This document shows positions 11,905 through 22,397 of a stretch of DNA of 64,000 nucleotides, in pieces. The stretch lies in contig JAGTXX020000011.1 in NCBI GenBank assembly GCA_019044685.2, forward strand, positions 372,001 through 436,000, given 5' to 3'. A program made the translations under genes and the position numbers. The number at the start of each line of letters is the position of its first letter. Position 1 is the first letter of the stretch. The notes beneath the pieces are model-generated. The model saw only the letters and a program-made list of their open reading frames with translations, did not search any database and was not told the origin of the DNA. This stretch comes from Nannochloris sp. 'desiccata' (lineage: Eukaryota > Chlorophyta > Trebouxiophyceae > Chlorellales > Chlorellaceae).

Positions 11905-14598
11905 TTATTCATCTTCCATCATATCATACTCATCATCTTCATTTCCGTTCCCGTCATGTCCAAAACCAGCCAGCTTAATCTTCTTATGTGCATTCCCGGC
12001 AATAGCAGCAGCTCTCAATGCAGCTGCCTCTTCATCTGGAGCTACAGAAAAGGTCAAACCATTCACATCAGCATCCACAGTGACAAGAGAATCTTCGGTC
12101 AACTCTCCAGAAATGATCATTTTAGATAGAGGGGTAATGATACTGTGTTCCAGCCACCGACGGAGGGGGCGAGCGCCAAATGCATGGTCATAGCTTTGCT
12201 CCACTGCAAAGTCCAACGCTTTTTCTGTAACATTCATAGTAATACTCTTTGCTGCAAGGCGTTTATTCAACTCCACAGCTTGTAAACGGGCGACTTCACG
12301 AAGCTCTGCTGGCTGTAATGGATCAAAGATGACAATTTCGTCTAAACGGTTGAGGAATTCTGGTCTGAAGTGTTTTCTAATTATGTCCAGAACCGCTGCC
12401 TTGGCTGCGGGGTCATTTCCCCGTTCCAATAAAATAGGACTTCCCAAGTTTGAAGTTAAAATAATGACGGTGTTAGCAAAGGAAACTAACCTCCCTTTGC
12501 TATCAGTCAACCGGCCATCGTCCAGCACACCTAGAAGCAGATTTAATACCTCTGGATGCGCTTTCTCACATTCGTCGAAAAGAACGACAGAATAAGGACG
12601 ACGCCGGACAGCTTCAGTCAACTGGCCACCTTGTTCATGGCCAATATACCCCGGAGGAGCTCCAATCAATCGAGAGACGCTGTGTTTCTCCATATATTCA
12701 GACATGTCTATTCGAACAAGTTGTTTTTCGGAGTCGAACAACATGGCGGCGAGCGCTTTTGCAAGCTCCGTCTTACCCACGCCAGTAGGTCCAGCAAAGA
12801 GGAAACTCGCGCCGCGAGTTGATGCAGCGAGACCAGCACGGGAACGGAGAACGGCTTCAGAAACAGCCGTGACAGCAGCATCTTGGCCTATTACTCGCTC
12901 ATGTAAGAAGCTTTCTAAATTAAGCAAGCGTTCTTGATCGGTAGCAGTGAGCTTATTAACCGGAATCCCAGTCCATTTAGACACTACAGTAGCTACATCT
13001 TCAGGTCCAACAACTTCACTGAGCATACGATCTGACTCGCGTGCTTCGACTTGGCGACGTTGTAAAGCTTCAGTGACTTCAGCAAGAGCTCCATATTTGA
13101 TATCAGCAACCATTGCCAAGTCCATACGATTCTGTGCTTGTTCTAAACGTATTTGCAAACTTTCTTTCTTCTTTTGCAAGGCCTTTATCTCGTCCAACCG
13201 ATCTTTTTCAGCTTGATACCTCATGACTAATGGCTGAAGCTTATCTTGTAATTCTCCAAGTTCACGACGGACTTCTGCAAGTCGCTCTACACTTTGCTTG
13301 TCCTTTTCTTTCTCCAGAGCTTTTTCTTCAACTTGCAATCGAATAACTTGCCGTTCAAGAACGTCGATAACTTCAGGCTTACTTTCCAGCTGCACTTGAA
13401 GGTTAGAACACGCCTCATCTACAAGGTCAATGGCCTTGTCAGGTAGGAACCTGTTAGTGATATACCTGTCTGCCAGCTCAGCAGCTACCATCAACGCTCT
13501 GTCGGAAATCTGCACGCCGTGATGGCTTGCATATTTTTCCTTGAGTCCTCTCAAGATCTGGATGGTATCTTCTACGGAAGGCTCATTAACTAGAACTTGC
13601 TGAAAACGTCTCTCAAATGCAGCATCCTTCTCTACGTGCTCTCTATATTCATCTAGAGTGGTAGCTCCGATGAGGCGTAACTCTCCTCGAGCGAGCATAG
13701 GTTTCAGCATATTCGCAGCATCCATGGCACCTTCCGTCTTACCAGCACCCAGGATCAAATGCATTTCATCAATAAAGAGAATTACACCGCCTTCAGCGTC
13801 GTGGACTTCTTTTAAAACAGCTTTCAAGCGTTCTTCAAACTCACCACGGTATTTCGCACCGGCAATTAAGGACCCCATATCCAATGAAATGATTCTGGTA
13901 TTTGCCAGAGTGGCAGGGACATCACCTTTGACTATGCGTTGAGCTAATCCTTCGCAAATGGCAGTTTTACCGGTGCCAGGGGGTCCTACGAGGCAAGGGT
14001 TGTTTTTGGTGCGACGGCAAAGGACTCGAATAACGCGACGAATTTCCTCATCTCTGCCTATAACAGGGTCTAATTCAGCTGCTTTGGCTGTTAAATCGAT
14101 ACCATATTTAGTTAATGCATCAAATTGATCGTCAGCTGTTTGAGAATCTACTTTTCGAGAGCCACGTGTGGTTTCCAAGGCGGAGATAAGCTGACTTTTA
14201 CCAGTGCCAGCATCCTCAAGAGCTTTTGCAACCTCTTTAGCTTCGGCAACAGCCATGAGCAAGACGTCTACACCCAGAAATGCGTCCCCTTTTACTTTTT
14301 GGAGTTTGCTAGCTGCAGCGAACGTTTTCTTCAGATCGCTGCCCATAAAGATTTCATCTGGTGGGGGTTCCATCTTTGGCAACTTGGAGACGGCACGACG
14401 GAGCATTCTGTTGACAGAGCGATAGGTATCTTCATTGGAGGCTTTGATACAAGCCTGTTTTGCGATGCCTTCAGGGTCTTCAAACAAGACAATGGCGAGG
14501 TGGACGGGGGAGAGTTGTTGCTGCTGCTCCTCGAGAGCGAGGTCACGAGCGGCATTGACAATCTCAGCTACCTTTTGTGTTAGTTTGTTGGGATCCAT
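11905..14598 (-). CDS. HSP101: Cytosolic ClpB/HSP101 disaggregase
   Basis: A single exon encodes 897 residues, the usual HSP101 length. The order is Clp N domain (from [10 protein letters not shown]), AAA-1 with Walker A GPPGTGKT at about 204-211 and Walker B LFIDEMHL, the coiled-coil middle domain (about 400-520), and AAA-2 with Walker A GPTGVGKT at about 603-610. ClpB hexamers thread aggregated proteins through their pore with Hsp70/J-protein help, giving heat tolerance. There is no leader before the N domain, so it is cytosolic rather than the plastid or mitochondrial form. The tail is strongly acidic ([10 protein letters not shown]), as in cytosolic plant HSP101. The lack of introns suits a stress gene. 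I did not confidently identify heat-shock elements upstream. Confidence 0.96.
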   Translation of the reverse strand: MDPNKLTQKVAEIVNAARDLALEEQQQQLSPVHLAIVLFEDPEGIAKQACIKASNEDTYRSVNRMLRRAVSKLPKMEPPPDEIFMGSDLKKTFAAASKLQKVKGDAFLGVDVLLMAVAEAKEVAKALEDAGTGKSQLISALETTRGSRKVDSQTADDQFDALTKYGIDLTAKAAELDPVIGRDEEIRRVIRVLCRRTKNNPCLVGPPGTGKTAICEGLAQRIVKGDVPATLANTRIISLDMGSLIAGAKYRGEFEERLKAVLKEVHDAEGGVILFIDEMHLILGAGKTEGAMDAANMLKPMLARGELRLIGATTLDEYREHVEKDAAFERRFQQVLVNEPSVEDTIQILRGLKEKYASHHGVQISDRALMVAAELADRYITNRFLPDKAIDLVDEACSNLQVQLESKPEVIDVLERQVIRLQVEEKALEKEKDKQSVERLAEVRRELGELQDKLQPLVMRYQAEKDRLDEIKALQKKKESLQIRLEQAQNRMDLAMVADIKYGALAEVTEALQRRQVEARESDRMLSEVVGPEDVATVVSKWTGIPVNKLTATDQERLLNLESFLHERVIGQDAAVTAVSEAVLRSRAGLAASTRGASFLFAGPTGVGKTELAKALAAMLFDSEKQLVRIDMSEYMEKHSVSRLIGAPPGYIGHEQGGQLTEAVRRRPYSVVLFDECEKAHPEVLNLLLGVLDDGRLTDSKGRLVSFANTVIILTSNLGSPILLERGNDPAAKAAVLDIIRKHFRPEFLNRLDEIVIFDPLQPAELREVARLQAVELNKRLAAKSITMNVTEKALDFAVEQSYDHAFGARPLRRWLEHSIITPLSKMIISGELTEDSLVTVDADVNGLTFSVAPDEEAAALRAAAIAGNAHKKIKLAGFGHDGNGNEDDEYDMMEDE

Positions 14599-15467
14599 TA
14601 TTCACAAGACAAAGTATCGTTTGTGTAGGTTTATCAGGAGTCTTGGCTGCCTTGGTGATGACTATCTAGTGGGTATGTAAGCAGAATGTTTGAATAATAA
14701 TTAATTGGGTGTTGCTAGGTAAGTAATTGCGTAAGCAAGGGTTCTGGGAACAATGCACTACGCTTGAGTAACGTATTGTTGTCTCCACAAGATTAATATC
14801 GAATTCGAATGAGCTCCTAAGGCTTGGAATTCTTCTTTACTGCGAAAATTCAATGCCAGCGTGGACGCTTCTCGTGGATTCTCGATCTTTCCTGCTGCTT
14901 TGCATTTTTTGCCGCTTTTCAGGGCCCAGCAGGAGGCCCTATAGCGAGTTTTTAACAGCAATTGTTCCACGCTTGTGTTTACTGCCGTCAAATCCACCTT
15001 AGTAATGCGCGAGACGGCTGAACTAAACCTGCGATTAGGATTTTCAAAGCGCCTTCAACGCTCTCTTGCGACGCCTTTTGGTGGTAAACTTGCACCCATG
15101 AATCAGCATCGAATGGACTTGAAACAGCTCGGATTTGATGAAGTGGATAAGAATGTGTAGTATTTACGTTCTACGTGAAAATTTCGCCCTCTTAAAATTT
15201 TACTCGAGCTTTTTATAAACAGAAATTACAGCTGTAGTGGTCGGCTTCTGTTGCACTCCGACTCGGTGACTGCTTCATCGACTTCAGCCGGAGGAGGGAA
15301 AGCGGCCCTGGTATCCTATAGTCATCTTTGAAATTGAAATTTCCACCATATTCGTAGCTTATACTGCCGTCCAGCACCATGTTATGTCAATCTTATTGTT
15401 AATAGATTTGCTTGCTCCGTTTGTAGTGCGGAAAAGGCCTTTGATTGGCAAGATAACTTAGTCGCAA
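14599..15467. other. 870-nt intergenic region between HSP101 and the GT61-like gene
   Basis: The upstream regions of two divergent genes meet here. Short overlapping open frames exist on both strands, listed separately with low confidence. No repeat or RNA gene was recognised. Confidence 0.4.
14758..15135 (-). CDS. Possible small protein (hypothetical, spliced model)
   Basis: A minus-strand frame from about 15033 to the stop at 14758 gives a balanced composition (TAVNTSVEQLLLKTRYRAS and on to YVTQA). It lacks its own ATG. It can be entered in phase from a short exon with ATG CTG ATT CAT GG followed by gtgcaag, through an acceptor ending atcgcag, giving about 95 residues. I recognise no family. 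An antisense 51-residue frame (15005-15160, MRETAELNLRLG) overlaps it, and only one of the two is likely real. Transcript data would decide. Confidence 0.25.
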
Positions 15468-18394
15468 TGGCTCTAAAAGGAGTCACAAGTGGGTTCAATA
15501 GGCGCACTCCTGCGCCTAGGATAGATATGGAGGGCGTTCCTTCATTGAAGCCAATTAGAGTGCCAAGCAGATTTGGACATAATGTAGGTGGCGAGGTGGC
15601 TCAAAGCTCGTACTAAACCCCAAAATCCTCTAGGATCGTGTTCTAACATGTTTAAATTACCTTGCAGGGATCACGGCCTGGTAGTGGGGCCTCCACACCT
15701 CGCGCCACTGCCACATTTGGGCGGCCGCCAAAACGCCGCGGCAAGGCTCTTTTAGCTTTTCAAATGATGCTACTAGCAGTTGTCGGCCTACTAGTTTTCC
15801 GACAAGTAGATGACTTCCGTAGTGTAGAGCAGCCATATACTTCAGGTGGTCCTGTACGGAAACGCCAGCTCATTGCTGAAACCTCAGTAGATCTTGAAAA
15901 GCAGAGTTGGATCGGCAGGTCTTTCGAAGAGCAAGACAGCCAAACACAGTCTCTAGCACAAGCCTTACTACGTGACAACGATGTAGGGGGCATTTCTATG
16001 TTCCCTGGGAATAGTTCTATCTCAGAAGTGTTTGCTCATCCTACCTCTGGCCCTTCAGATGAGGGCACAACATATTTTTATAGATTCACAAATGTACGCA
16101 TAGGTGACAAAGGCGACATAGACTTCTTTGGTGGACCTGATGTTCAAGCTCCAGCAAATAAATGGCGGTATGATGTCGCTACTGGGAATAGCTCATCACC
16201 TCAGCCGCCCACCGCTCTACTGCTGTCTGATGACCCTCATAAAAAGTAAGTTGGTTTCATAATATAGTTGAAACAGGAGAAACGCTACTGAGTAATATGT
16301 TGACATTGCTTTGCTGTCTATAGACAGACCAGCACTTTCCCAGTAATTTAGTTCAATTTAAATTAATCAAATACCTTTTTAAAAGACCATGTCTATTCAA
16401 ATTTTCTAATTTTGATTTTTATTCTTTACGGTTTTTCTCACGTTTTCTATCCTATCTGTAGGCGACTTCTTCATGTCCGTTATTTAGCACAAACTCGTCA
16501 TAAAAACGCCTGCACTAAATGGATCAACGGCCCTTCTCTGCTGCTCCACGTCCCAAAACCACAAGACAAGTGGAGCACCTGGTCAAAAGGCCTTCTCCCC
16601 ACTTTCCAGACTCTACGCGAGCTAGGCTATCTCCCTCTAATGGAAGTAGGTCCTGATGGCAAAGTACAGGAGCTTCTTTCCGGTATTAGCCCGAATGAGT
16701 GCCCTAAAATAGCCGACTTGGGTACTGGTACCGTCAAGCCAGCTGCTGAGTGCACCCAACGCACTGGCGCACCTACACGTACGAGTGAAGCATACTGTGG
16801 CACTGAGGATACGTGGTGTGTGCTTGGTGTATGGCCTCATGCTGATTATTTACGTTCTCAGCACCCTACTTTACTTTACTCTAGTGATGCTGTCTTGGAT
16901 AACGACTGGGGTGCTTTATATAGCGCCCTTGGTGGCGGTGGCTTGCGTTCGTGGGATGGGGAAGAAGGTACCTGTCTGAGTAATCTCATTGTCGGGTTTT
17001 CCCGCACTATTGATCTCCAAGAAGAGCTTCCCGGCGGCGGCGAAATTGGCGCCCCGTCACAGCAACAAGACAGGATGGCAGGGGCTTTAGAAGCCTTTTC
17101 CCGCTTTATGAAATCCGCTTTACACCGTTTAGAAATCAACAACGCTATTGAATTTTTGGGATACCCTTTAAATGCAGCAGAAAGACTCCGACAAGGTATC
17201 GTCCTAGGCAATGGCAGGTATATCGACCTGGCTTACAAGCCTTATAAATTTGTAGAAATGCTTCAAGAAGAAGGCGATAGCGCCGACGATGCTCTAATTG
17301 CCGAATGGGAACATCTTCAACAATATCCTTGGGTATTTGGAGCCTCTCGTGAGACGATTACCCCGAAAGAAGATGCTGCTGTGGTGGCTGAAGATGCCGC
17401 TGAGCTGGTCAACCCGTCTCCTTTGGGTCCTCCAAGAAATCACAATTTAGAGTCACCTCGACCCGTAGTAACCTATGTCTCTAAATGGAATGACCTCACG
17501 AATGCTGTACTAAATGACCGTCAGGTCTTACGGTACATTTACTGGCGATACAACGTTACTTTAAAGGTTACCTCAATGTCAGAGCACGAAGCAGCAGCTG
17601 CAAAGTTGCTGCAAACGACAGATGTGTTTATTGCTTCTGCAGGTAGTCACTGGGCGAATGCAGTGTTTTTAAAACCGGGTGCAGTGACCTTGCAGCTGTT
17701 ACCGTACGGATCTCGTCGTTCTGATGGAGAATTAATACAAGGTGGAGAAGTAGCAACATTGGTGCATCTTAGAAGAGGGACGCATCTAGATTGGGTAAAT
17801 CCTCATGCAGGGTATTCTTTCTTCCGTAAAGATGATTTTGTTGACCAACCAGATGAGTTTAGAGTCAACCCTGAGGCGCCCTCTCAAGGAGGAGCATGGG
17901 CTTCACCTGGTGAAAGTAAAAACCAGCCACACCCGGCCTGGCTGCATGCTAATACGTATGCAGACTTGAATCATCTTGGCCCCTTTATTGACGAGGCAAT
18001 GCGCTTAGCAGGGGTCTCTAAAATGGATCCTAAACTTATAGCAAAGCTTGCACAAGAAGAACAGCTGGCAGAGCAAGAGCTTGTGTATGCTCGAGAGCAC
18101 CCCATTCGTGTTGGCGCTGACGGAGAAGTACAAAACGCTGAAGAAATAGAGAATGATGAAAATGTAGCTTTAGCTGGATTAGAGCCTAAAAATGAACAGC
18201 CTCGAAGAATAGAAGTTGCTAGTGATGGCGAGTTTGAGGTAGACGATGATCAAGGAAGAAGGCAAGAAGATTTCTCTGCTGCTGCTGCAAAGAAGGCTGC
18301 TAGAAAAGGCGCGAAAACGAGTGGCACAGATACTGCTGCAGCGGTTATGGCTGTTGATGATTCCGAAGCAGATAGCTACTTTAATTCTGAATAA
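15468..18394 (+). CDS. GT61-like (DUF563) type II membrane glycosyltransferase
   Basis: Three exons, 15468-15593, 15668-16245 and 16462-18394, join in phase to 878 residues. A short basic N-terminus is followed by one membrane segment (LLAFQMMLLAVVGLLVF, about residues 64-80), the layout of a Golgi type II enzyme. A lumenal stem leads to the catalytic part. The best signature is VFIASAGSHWANAVFLKPG followed by LQLLPYG, matching the GT61 consensus HGAGLTN-hydrophobic-PPG-QL-P-G. GT61 enzymes transfer xylose, arabinose or GlcNAc in the ER or Golgi. The family's usual HG-G is here SHW-N, so it is divergent and the donor sugar cannot be named. The C-terminal ~120 residues are an acidic then Ala/Lys-rich tail not typical of the family. 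Confidence 0.75.
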
Positions 18395-18510
18395 AGTGAA
18401 TAATATACCAAGAGCAATACTAATTCTTCGGGCTGATTGCTCTTCTCCCTACCTAACTGACCACACAACACCTCATATTATACTGTCCCCTAATAAAAAC
18501 TGTCCTTGTT

Positions 18511-19083
18511 TTCCAGCTTCAACATCTCTTTAATTTCATCTTTTTTCATCATCACCCCGGCCCCAATAATTATAATCACATTTTAATAATCGCAATTTCA
18601 GTTCTTAATCAAATTGAACTTTTGAATTTGCTCTCAGCACATCACCGCCGCCGCCAGACGGACGATATTTCGCGTTTTTCTTTCTTAATTTTGATGTGTC
18701 GGTTCTGACCACGAGCGTATTTAAGTATCTGTACTCTGAATGCAAATAACACACTAATAGAGATAATTTACACAGGGAGTATGGGTATTTACAACCAACA
18801 AAGGAAATCAAGGAACGTTACGTAAGTCTATTCAATCCAAAACCTAGGGAATATGGATATTTACAACCAACAAAATTAAGAAACGCTACAGAAGGATGGG
18901 ACAACAATCATTTTTACTGCATAGTATCTGATATATCCAACTCAACTTGAAGAGTACTGATCGCTATTTAAGTCGATACTATACTACTACTTATTTCGCC
19001 CTTGAAAAAAAGAAAGTAGAATCTGGTATTTTTTACCAGATTCTACATTCTATTTACTTACGTATTCTTCAAGAGAGCGAGGA
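18511..19083. repeat. Repeat R1: diverged copy of the nadB 3' end and downstream DNA
   Basis: This segment matches R2 (19911-20367) in direct orientation. Shared blocks include TTCAACATCTCTTTAATTTC, CTCAGCACATCACCGCCGCC, GGGTATTTACAACC and GTATCTGATATATCCAACTC. R1 is longer because a TATTTACAACCAACAAA block recurs within it. Its right end (TATTCTTCAAGAGAGCGAGG) corresponds to the last codons and stop of nadB in R2, but the stop has become TAC on the minus strand. R1 supplies the 3' flank of the small secreted-protein gene. Confidence 0.85.
19016..19046. other. Perfect 13-bp hairpin (3' flank of the Cys-rich gene)
   Basis: The arms GTAGAATCTGGTA (19016-19028) and TACCAGATTCTAC (19034-19046) flank a five-T loop. 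The corresponding place in R2 has only one arm, so the hairpin arose in or was lost from one copy. It lies about 45 nt beyond the stop of the minus-strand secreted gene and could serve in 3'-end formation. That role is inference. Confidence 0.7.
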
Positions 19084-19089
19084 TTTCCG

Positions 19090-19428
19090 TTAACGTTTTA
19101 ATCGACAGCTGTCATTAATCCATTCACATGAGAAATCCTCAACTCCCTGCAACTCGGCGACTTCGTCACAGAACTCCTGTCGGGGGATAAGCCGACAATC
19201 AAGCCTTGACTCCAGTGCGAAGCTGTTGCACTCACGATTCCCGTCAAGCCGCTGAACGTTACAAATGAGGCCGGTTTCCTGATAAATATTCTGAATATCT
19301 CTCCTGGTCCAACAGTCGAAGCGAGAAAAATCTGAACATTCTTTGGCGACGGCATTGTTGCTGAGCAACAAGCAGAGCATGGCCACCAGGACCATGCCCG
19401 AGGTTGAACGTTGAACTAAAGAAGCCAT
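19090..19428 (-). CDS. Small secreted cysteine-rich protein
   Basis: The 112-residue product begins at the ATG at 19428, chosen because the signal peptide starts there and the same ATG is used in the related gene at 30512. Residues 1-28 (MASLVQRSTSGMVLVAMLCL and on to NNAVA) are a signal peptide. The mature ~84 residues carry eight cysteines and many charged residues, suggesting a disulfide-bonded extracellular protein. No family was recognised. The signal peptide is 25/28 identical to that of the secreted ankyrin protein at 30512, and the upstream ~300 bp are homologous too, but the mature parts are unrelated. The gene sits between direct repeats R1 and R2. Confidence 0.7.
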   Translation of the reverse strand: MASLVQRSTSGMVLVAMLCLLLSNNAVAKECSDFSRFDCWTRRDIQNIYQETGLICNVQRLDGNRECNSFALESRLDCRLIPRQEFCDEVAELQGVEDFSCEWINDSCRLKR

Positions 19429-19738
19429 TATATCTGCAAGACAAGGAATTTGGACTGAGGTGTGAGACTCTATTGGGTGGTTCAGGAGTTGACTCGCGGA
19501 GAGGGTGAGATAGAACGTAAACTTGCCTGTCCTGGTGCTAATAAACCAAGACAATGCAACTTGCAACTCCGATGAACAAATATTATTCAAAAAGAATGAG
19601 AAGAATGGCACTGAGGCCAAAGATTATCTGCTATGCGGTCTTTCATGCATGCGTTGACTGGAAAGATAGTCAAAGGGATTCAGTTCGGCGACTCGCATGG
19701 GAAGGCCCAATTTCTTTTTCTAGGCGCAACTTTCTAGG
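19345..19738 (-). repeat. Promoter / 5' UTR / signal-peptide cassette, copy A
   Basis: Read on the minus strand, this ~394-bp segment matches 30196-30595 (+). Shared landmarks in order are CCTAGAAAG, GGCCTTCCCATGCGAGTC (GGACC in copy B), TTTCCAGTCA, CATTCTTCTCATTCTT, TTGCAAGTTGCATTGTC, ACAGGCAAGTTTACGTTCTA, the intron, ATATAATGGCTTCTTT and the signal peptide. Homology stops after the signal peptide. The TATAAA of copy B corresponds to GATAAT here. Confidence 0.85.
19434..19526 (-). other. Predicted 93-nt GC-AG intron in 5' UTR
   Basis: On the minus strand ACAG is followed by GCAAGT, the optimal GC-donor context, and the interval ends at CTTGCAG five nt before the ATG. The related gene at 30414-30506 has the same donor, acceptor and exact length. 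Canonical GT alternatives exist slightly upstream, so transcripts are needed. Confidence 0.45.
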
Positions 19739-19776
19739 GCTGACCTTAGGCTGAAGTTTTACCGCTGAATGCTTCT

Positions 19777-19890
19777 CCGATATCACGGGAACAGCAACTG
19801 AAGTTTAGCACTCGAATTATCCCCAGGCATGCAAAAATGCCATTTCAATCCCTTCTGGCAGTGTGACTCTATTGCTGTGGAGCCTGGTTT
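19777..19890 (+). pseudogene. Rearranged fragment of the mitochondrial EF-Tu gene
   Basis: Three adjacent pieces derive from EF-Tu. 19777-19794 is the reverse complement of 32113-32130. The next stretch to about 19868 matches 32040-32114 in forward orientation. 19869-19890 is the reverse complement of 32019-32040. The fragment therefore has the EF-Tu coding sense on the plus strand with its middle ~66 bp inverted. In the intact gene the inverted part is bounded by the 8-bp inverted repeat GGGAACAG / CTGTTCCC. It covers only the C-terminal domain and has small indels, so it is non-functional. Confidence 0.85.
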
Positions 19891-19910
19891 GCTTTTATCT
19901 TTCCGCTTCA

Positions 19911-20367
19911 ACATCTCTTTAATTTCATCCCACATCATCACCTGGCCCCCAATAATCGCAATTTCAGTTCTTAATCAAATTGAACTTTTGAATTTGCTCT
20001 CAGCACATCACCGCCGCCGCCAGACGGGCGATATTTCGCGCTTTTCTTTCTTAATTTTGACTCAATCGGTAATATTTCGCTTCTGATCACTAACGTATTA
20101 AAGGAGCTGAATTTGGAATGGAACCCATACACTAATAGAGATACTTTACATGGAAATATGGGTATTTACAACCCACTAAAAAAATTAAGAAACGCTACAG
20201 AAGGGACAACAATGATTTTTACTTCATAGTATCTGATATATCCAACTCAACTTGAAGACTATTGGTTGCTATTTAAGTCGATACTATTCTACTAACTATT
20301 TCTCCCTTGGAAAAAAAAAACAGATTCTATAATCTATTTACTTATTTATTCTTCGACAGAGCGAGGG
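19911..20367. repeat. Repeat R2: nadB 3' end and downstream DNA
   Basis: This is the partner of R1 (18511-19083) in direct orientation. Its right end covers the last seven codons and stop of nadB, so it is probably the ancestral copy and R1 the duplicate. It immediately abuts the EF-Tu fragment on its left side. Confidence 0.85.
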
Positions 20368-22397
20368 CTAATTGACAACTCGCGTTTTCCAGCTGGTTTT
20401 CTTCGCGGACTTCCAGGCGCAGCCCCTCCAAACGTCTGGCTTCCACCAGCTTGTTTGGCAGCTTTGATTTTACCTAAATCTAACCTACGTTTCAGACTAG
20501 TATTAATCACCGTAGCACGCGCAGCAGTGGGTACAGGATCTGGATAATCTTCACAAAAGTGGCCACCCCTACTCTCCCGTCTCTGTAATGCAGAAGATAA
20601 AATCAACTCGCCAACTGTTACTAAATTGTGCAACTCGACGACTTCAGAATTAACACCATAATTCTCACACAAAGCGCGAATTTCGAGATAGATTTCAGCT
20701 ACATCTTGCAATGCAGCTTGAATCTTAGCTTGATGGCGGACGATACCAGCAGAGTTCCACATCACTTTAGTTAATTCATTTCTCTTTGCTGCAACCCATG
20801 CAGACGCTGCTTGAGACAACGCACGAGGAGCACGCGGACCGGTGAAATTAGCCCCTTCAGCAGCAGCACGTAAAGCTCCAGGGGCAGTTGCAGCAATAAA
20901 CTGAGCGTGTTGTGTCGATTTTGCCACTGATCTACTTCCAAAAACAAGCCCTTCCAACAATGAATTAGACGCTAAACGATTGGCACCGTGTAAACCACTA
21001 CATGCCACTTCACCACAAGCGAATAATCCAGGAATAGTCGTCTCTCCATGTAATCCTGCCTGCACCCCACCACACATGTAATGCTGAGCGGGCTTTACCG
21101 GAATTGCATCTTGAGTAATATCGACCCCCAAATTAGCGCAATGGGCAGCGATGTTAGGAAAATGGGATAAAATCTTAGATTTAGGTTTATGGGAGATGTC
21201 GAGCATCACGTGCTGGCTACCAGAAGCGGACATCTCGGAATGGATTGCACGAGCAACGACATCACGAGGTGCCAATTCAGCACGTTCATCGTAGTCTAAC
21301 ATGAATCTATCGCCGTCTAAGTTGAAGAGACGACCACCTTCACCACGTACAGCCTCCGAAATAAGGAATGCCGGGCCTGCATTCTCTACTAAACTGGAAG
21401 GAAGATTGTCCAAGGCGGCGGGGGTAGTGTACCCCGGGCAGCCAGGGGCGTAAAGGGCAGTGGGATGGAATTGAACAAACTCTAAATTAGCTACAGCAGC
21501 TTTAGCACGATGTGCCATGGCCATACCATCTCCAGTAGCTACTGCAGGGTTGGTAGTCAACGGGTAGACTTGCCCTGCACCGCCAGTGGCGAGCATGGTC
21601 ACAGGAGCGACAAAACGGGCCATAGTAGTCTTATCAGGGCATAAAACATCAGCACCGAGGGCTAACGGACCACCAACAGGTGCTTCTCCTAAAACAAGAT
21701 CCACAGCAAAGTGGTTTTCAAAAACAGTAATGTTGGGATGAGAAGCAGTTGCAGCAACTAATGCCCTTTCGATTTCAGCACCCGTAGCATCAGCAGCGTG
21801 GACTATACGCCTAGCAGAATGGCCACCTTCACGGGTAAGATGAAGATCTCCACCGCCAGTGCGTGTAAAACGGGCTCCAAAATCAGCAAGCTCCAACACA
21901 TACTGGGGCCCCTCTCGGCAAACAACATCGACAGCTCTGGGATCGTTCAAAAATGCCCCAGCAATCATGGTATCGCGAACATGAGCCTCAACGGAGTCTG
22001 ATGTATCTAAAACAGCGCAAATACCCCCTTGCGCGTAGCGAGTGGCACCCTCAGATATCTCTCCTTTGGTGACAATGGCGACTCGGCCATGCTCAGCGAC
22101 CTTGAGAGCATAGGTCAGGCCTGCTATACCGCTGCCAAGCACTAGGAAATCAAATTGCTGGACCGCAGGGGAAGGAGAAAGTTGCTTTAACGATGTCTCG
22201 GGGGTAGCCAGTGAAACAATAAGGTTCTTATTGGTGTTGTTGGTAGGTCGAGAGAAGCGGCTAGGGCAGCGGTTGAGGCCAACTGACTGCGTAGCAAAAA
22301 GCCGAGATTGGTTCAAAAGGCGGTGTGAAAACCGCTTTTCGGCTAATGTAGCGGACGAGCCGCTAGGAAAAACACTAAGAGTAGCTGAGAGAGCCAT
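20346..22397 (-). CDS. nadB: L-aspartate oxidase (plastid), first step of NAD synthesis
   Basis: A single exon encodes 683 residues. The first ~75 residues are Ser/Arg/Asn-rich with few acids, typical of a plastid transit peptide. The FAD-binding motif LGSGIAGLTYALKVAEHG opens the mature enzyme. Family signatures follow: TREGGHSARRI, FVQFHPTAL, SEAVRGEGGRLFN and HGANRLASNSLLEGLVFG. The enzyme oxidises L-aspartate to iminoaspartate, which quinolinate synthase converts to quinolinate. The C-terminal helical domain ends in a Ser/Arg/Pro-rich extension (SPRRKPAGKREL). Its final codons lie inside repeat R2. nadC, two steps later in the pathway, lies 7 kb away on the other strand; no NadA is in the window. 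Confidence 0.96.
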   Translation of the reverse strand: MALSATLSVFPSGSSATLAEKRFSHRLLNQSRLFATQSVGLNRCPSRFSRPTNNTNKNLIVSLATPETSLKQLSPSPAVQQFDFLVLGSGIAGLTYALKVAEHGRVAIVTKGEISEGATRYAQGGICAVLDTSDSVEAHVRDTMIAGAFLNDPRAVDVVCREGPQYVLELADFGARFTRTGGGDLHLTREGGHSARRIVHAADATGAEIERALVAATASHPNITVFENHFAVDLVLGEAPVGGPLALGADVLCPDKTTMARFVAPVTMLATGGAGQVYPLTTNPAVATGDGMAMAHRAKAAVANLEFVQFHPTALYAPGCPGYTTPAALDNLPSSLVENAGPAFLISEAVRGEGGRLFNLDGDRFMLDYDERAELAPRDVVARAIHSEMSASGSQHVMLDISHKPKSKILSHFPNIAAHCANLGVDITQDAIPVKPAQHYMCGGVQAGLHGETTIPGLFACGEVACSGLHGANRLASNSLLEGLVFGSRSVAKSTQHAQFIAATAPGALRAAAEGANFTGPRAPRALSQAASAWVAAKRNELTKVMWNSAGIVRHQAKIQAALQDVAEIYLEIRALCENYGVNSEVVELHNLVTVGELILSSALQRRESRGGHFCEDYPDPVPTAARATVINTSLKRRLDLGKIKAAKQAGGSQTFGGAAPGSPRRKPAGKRELSISPRSVEE

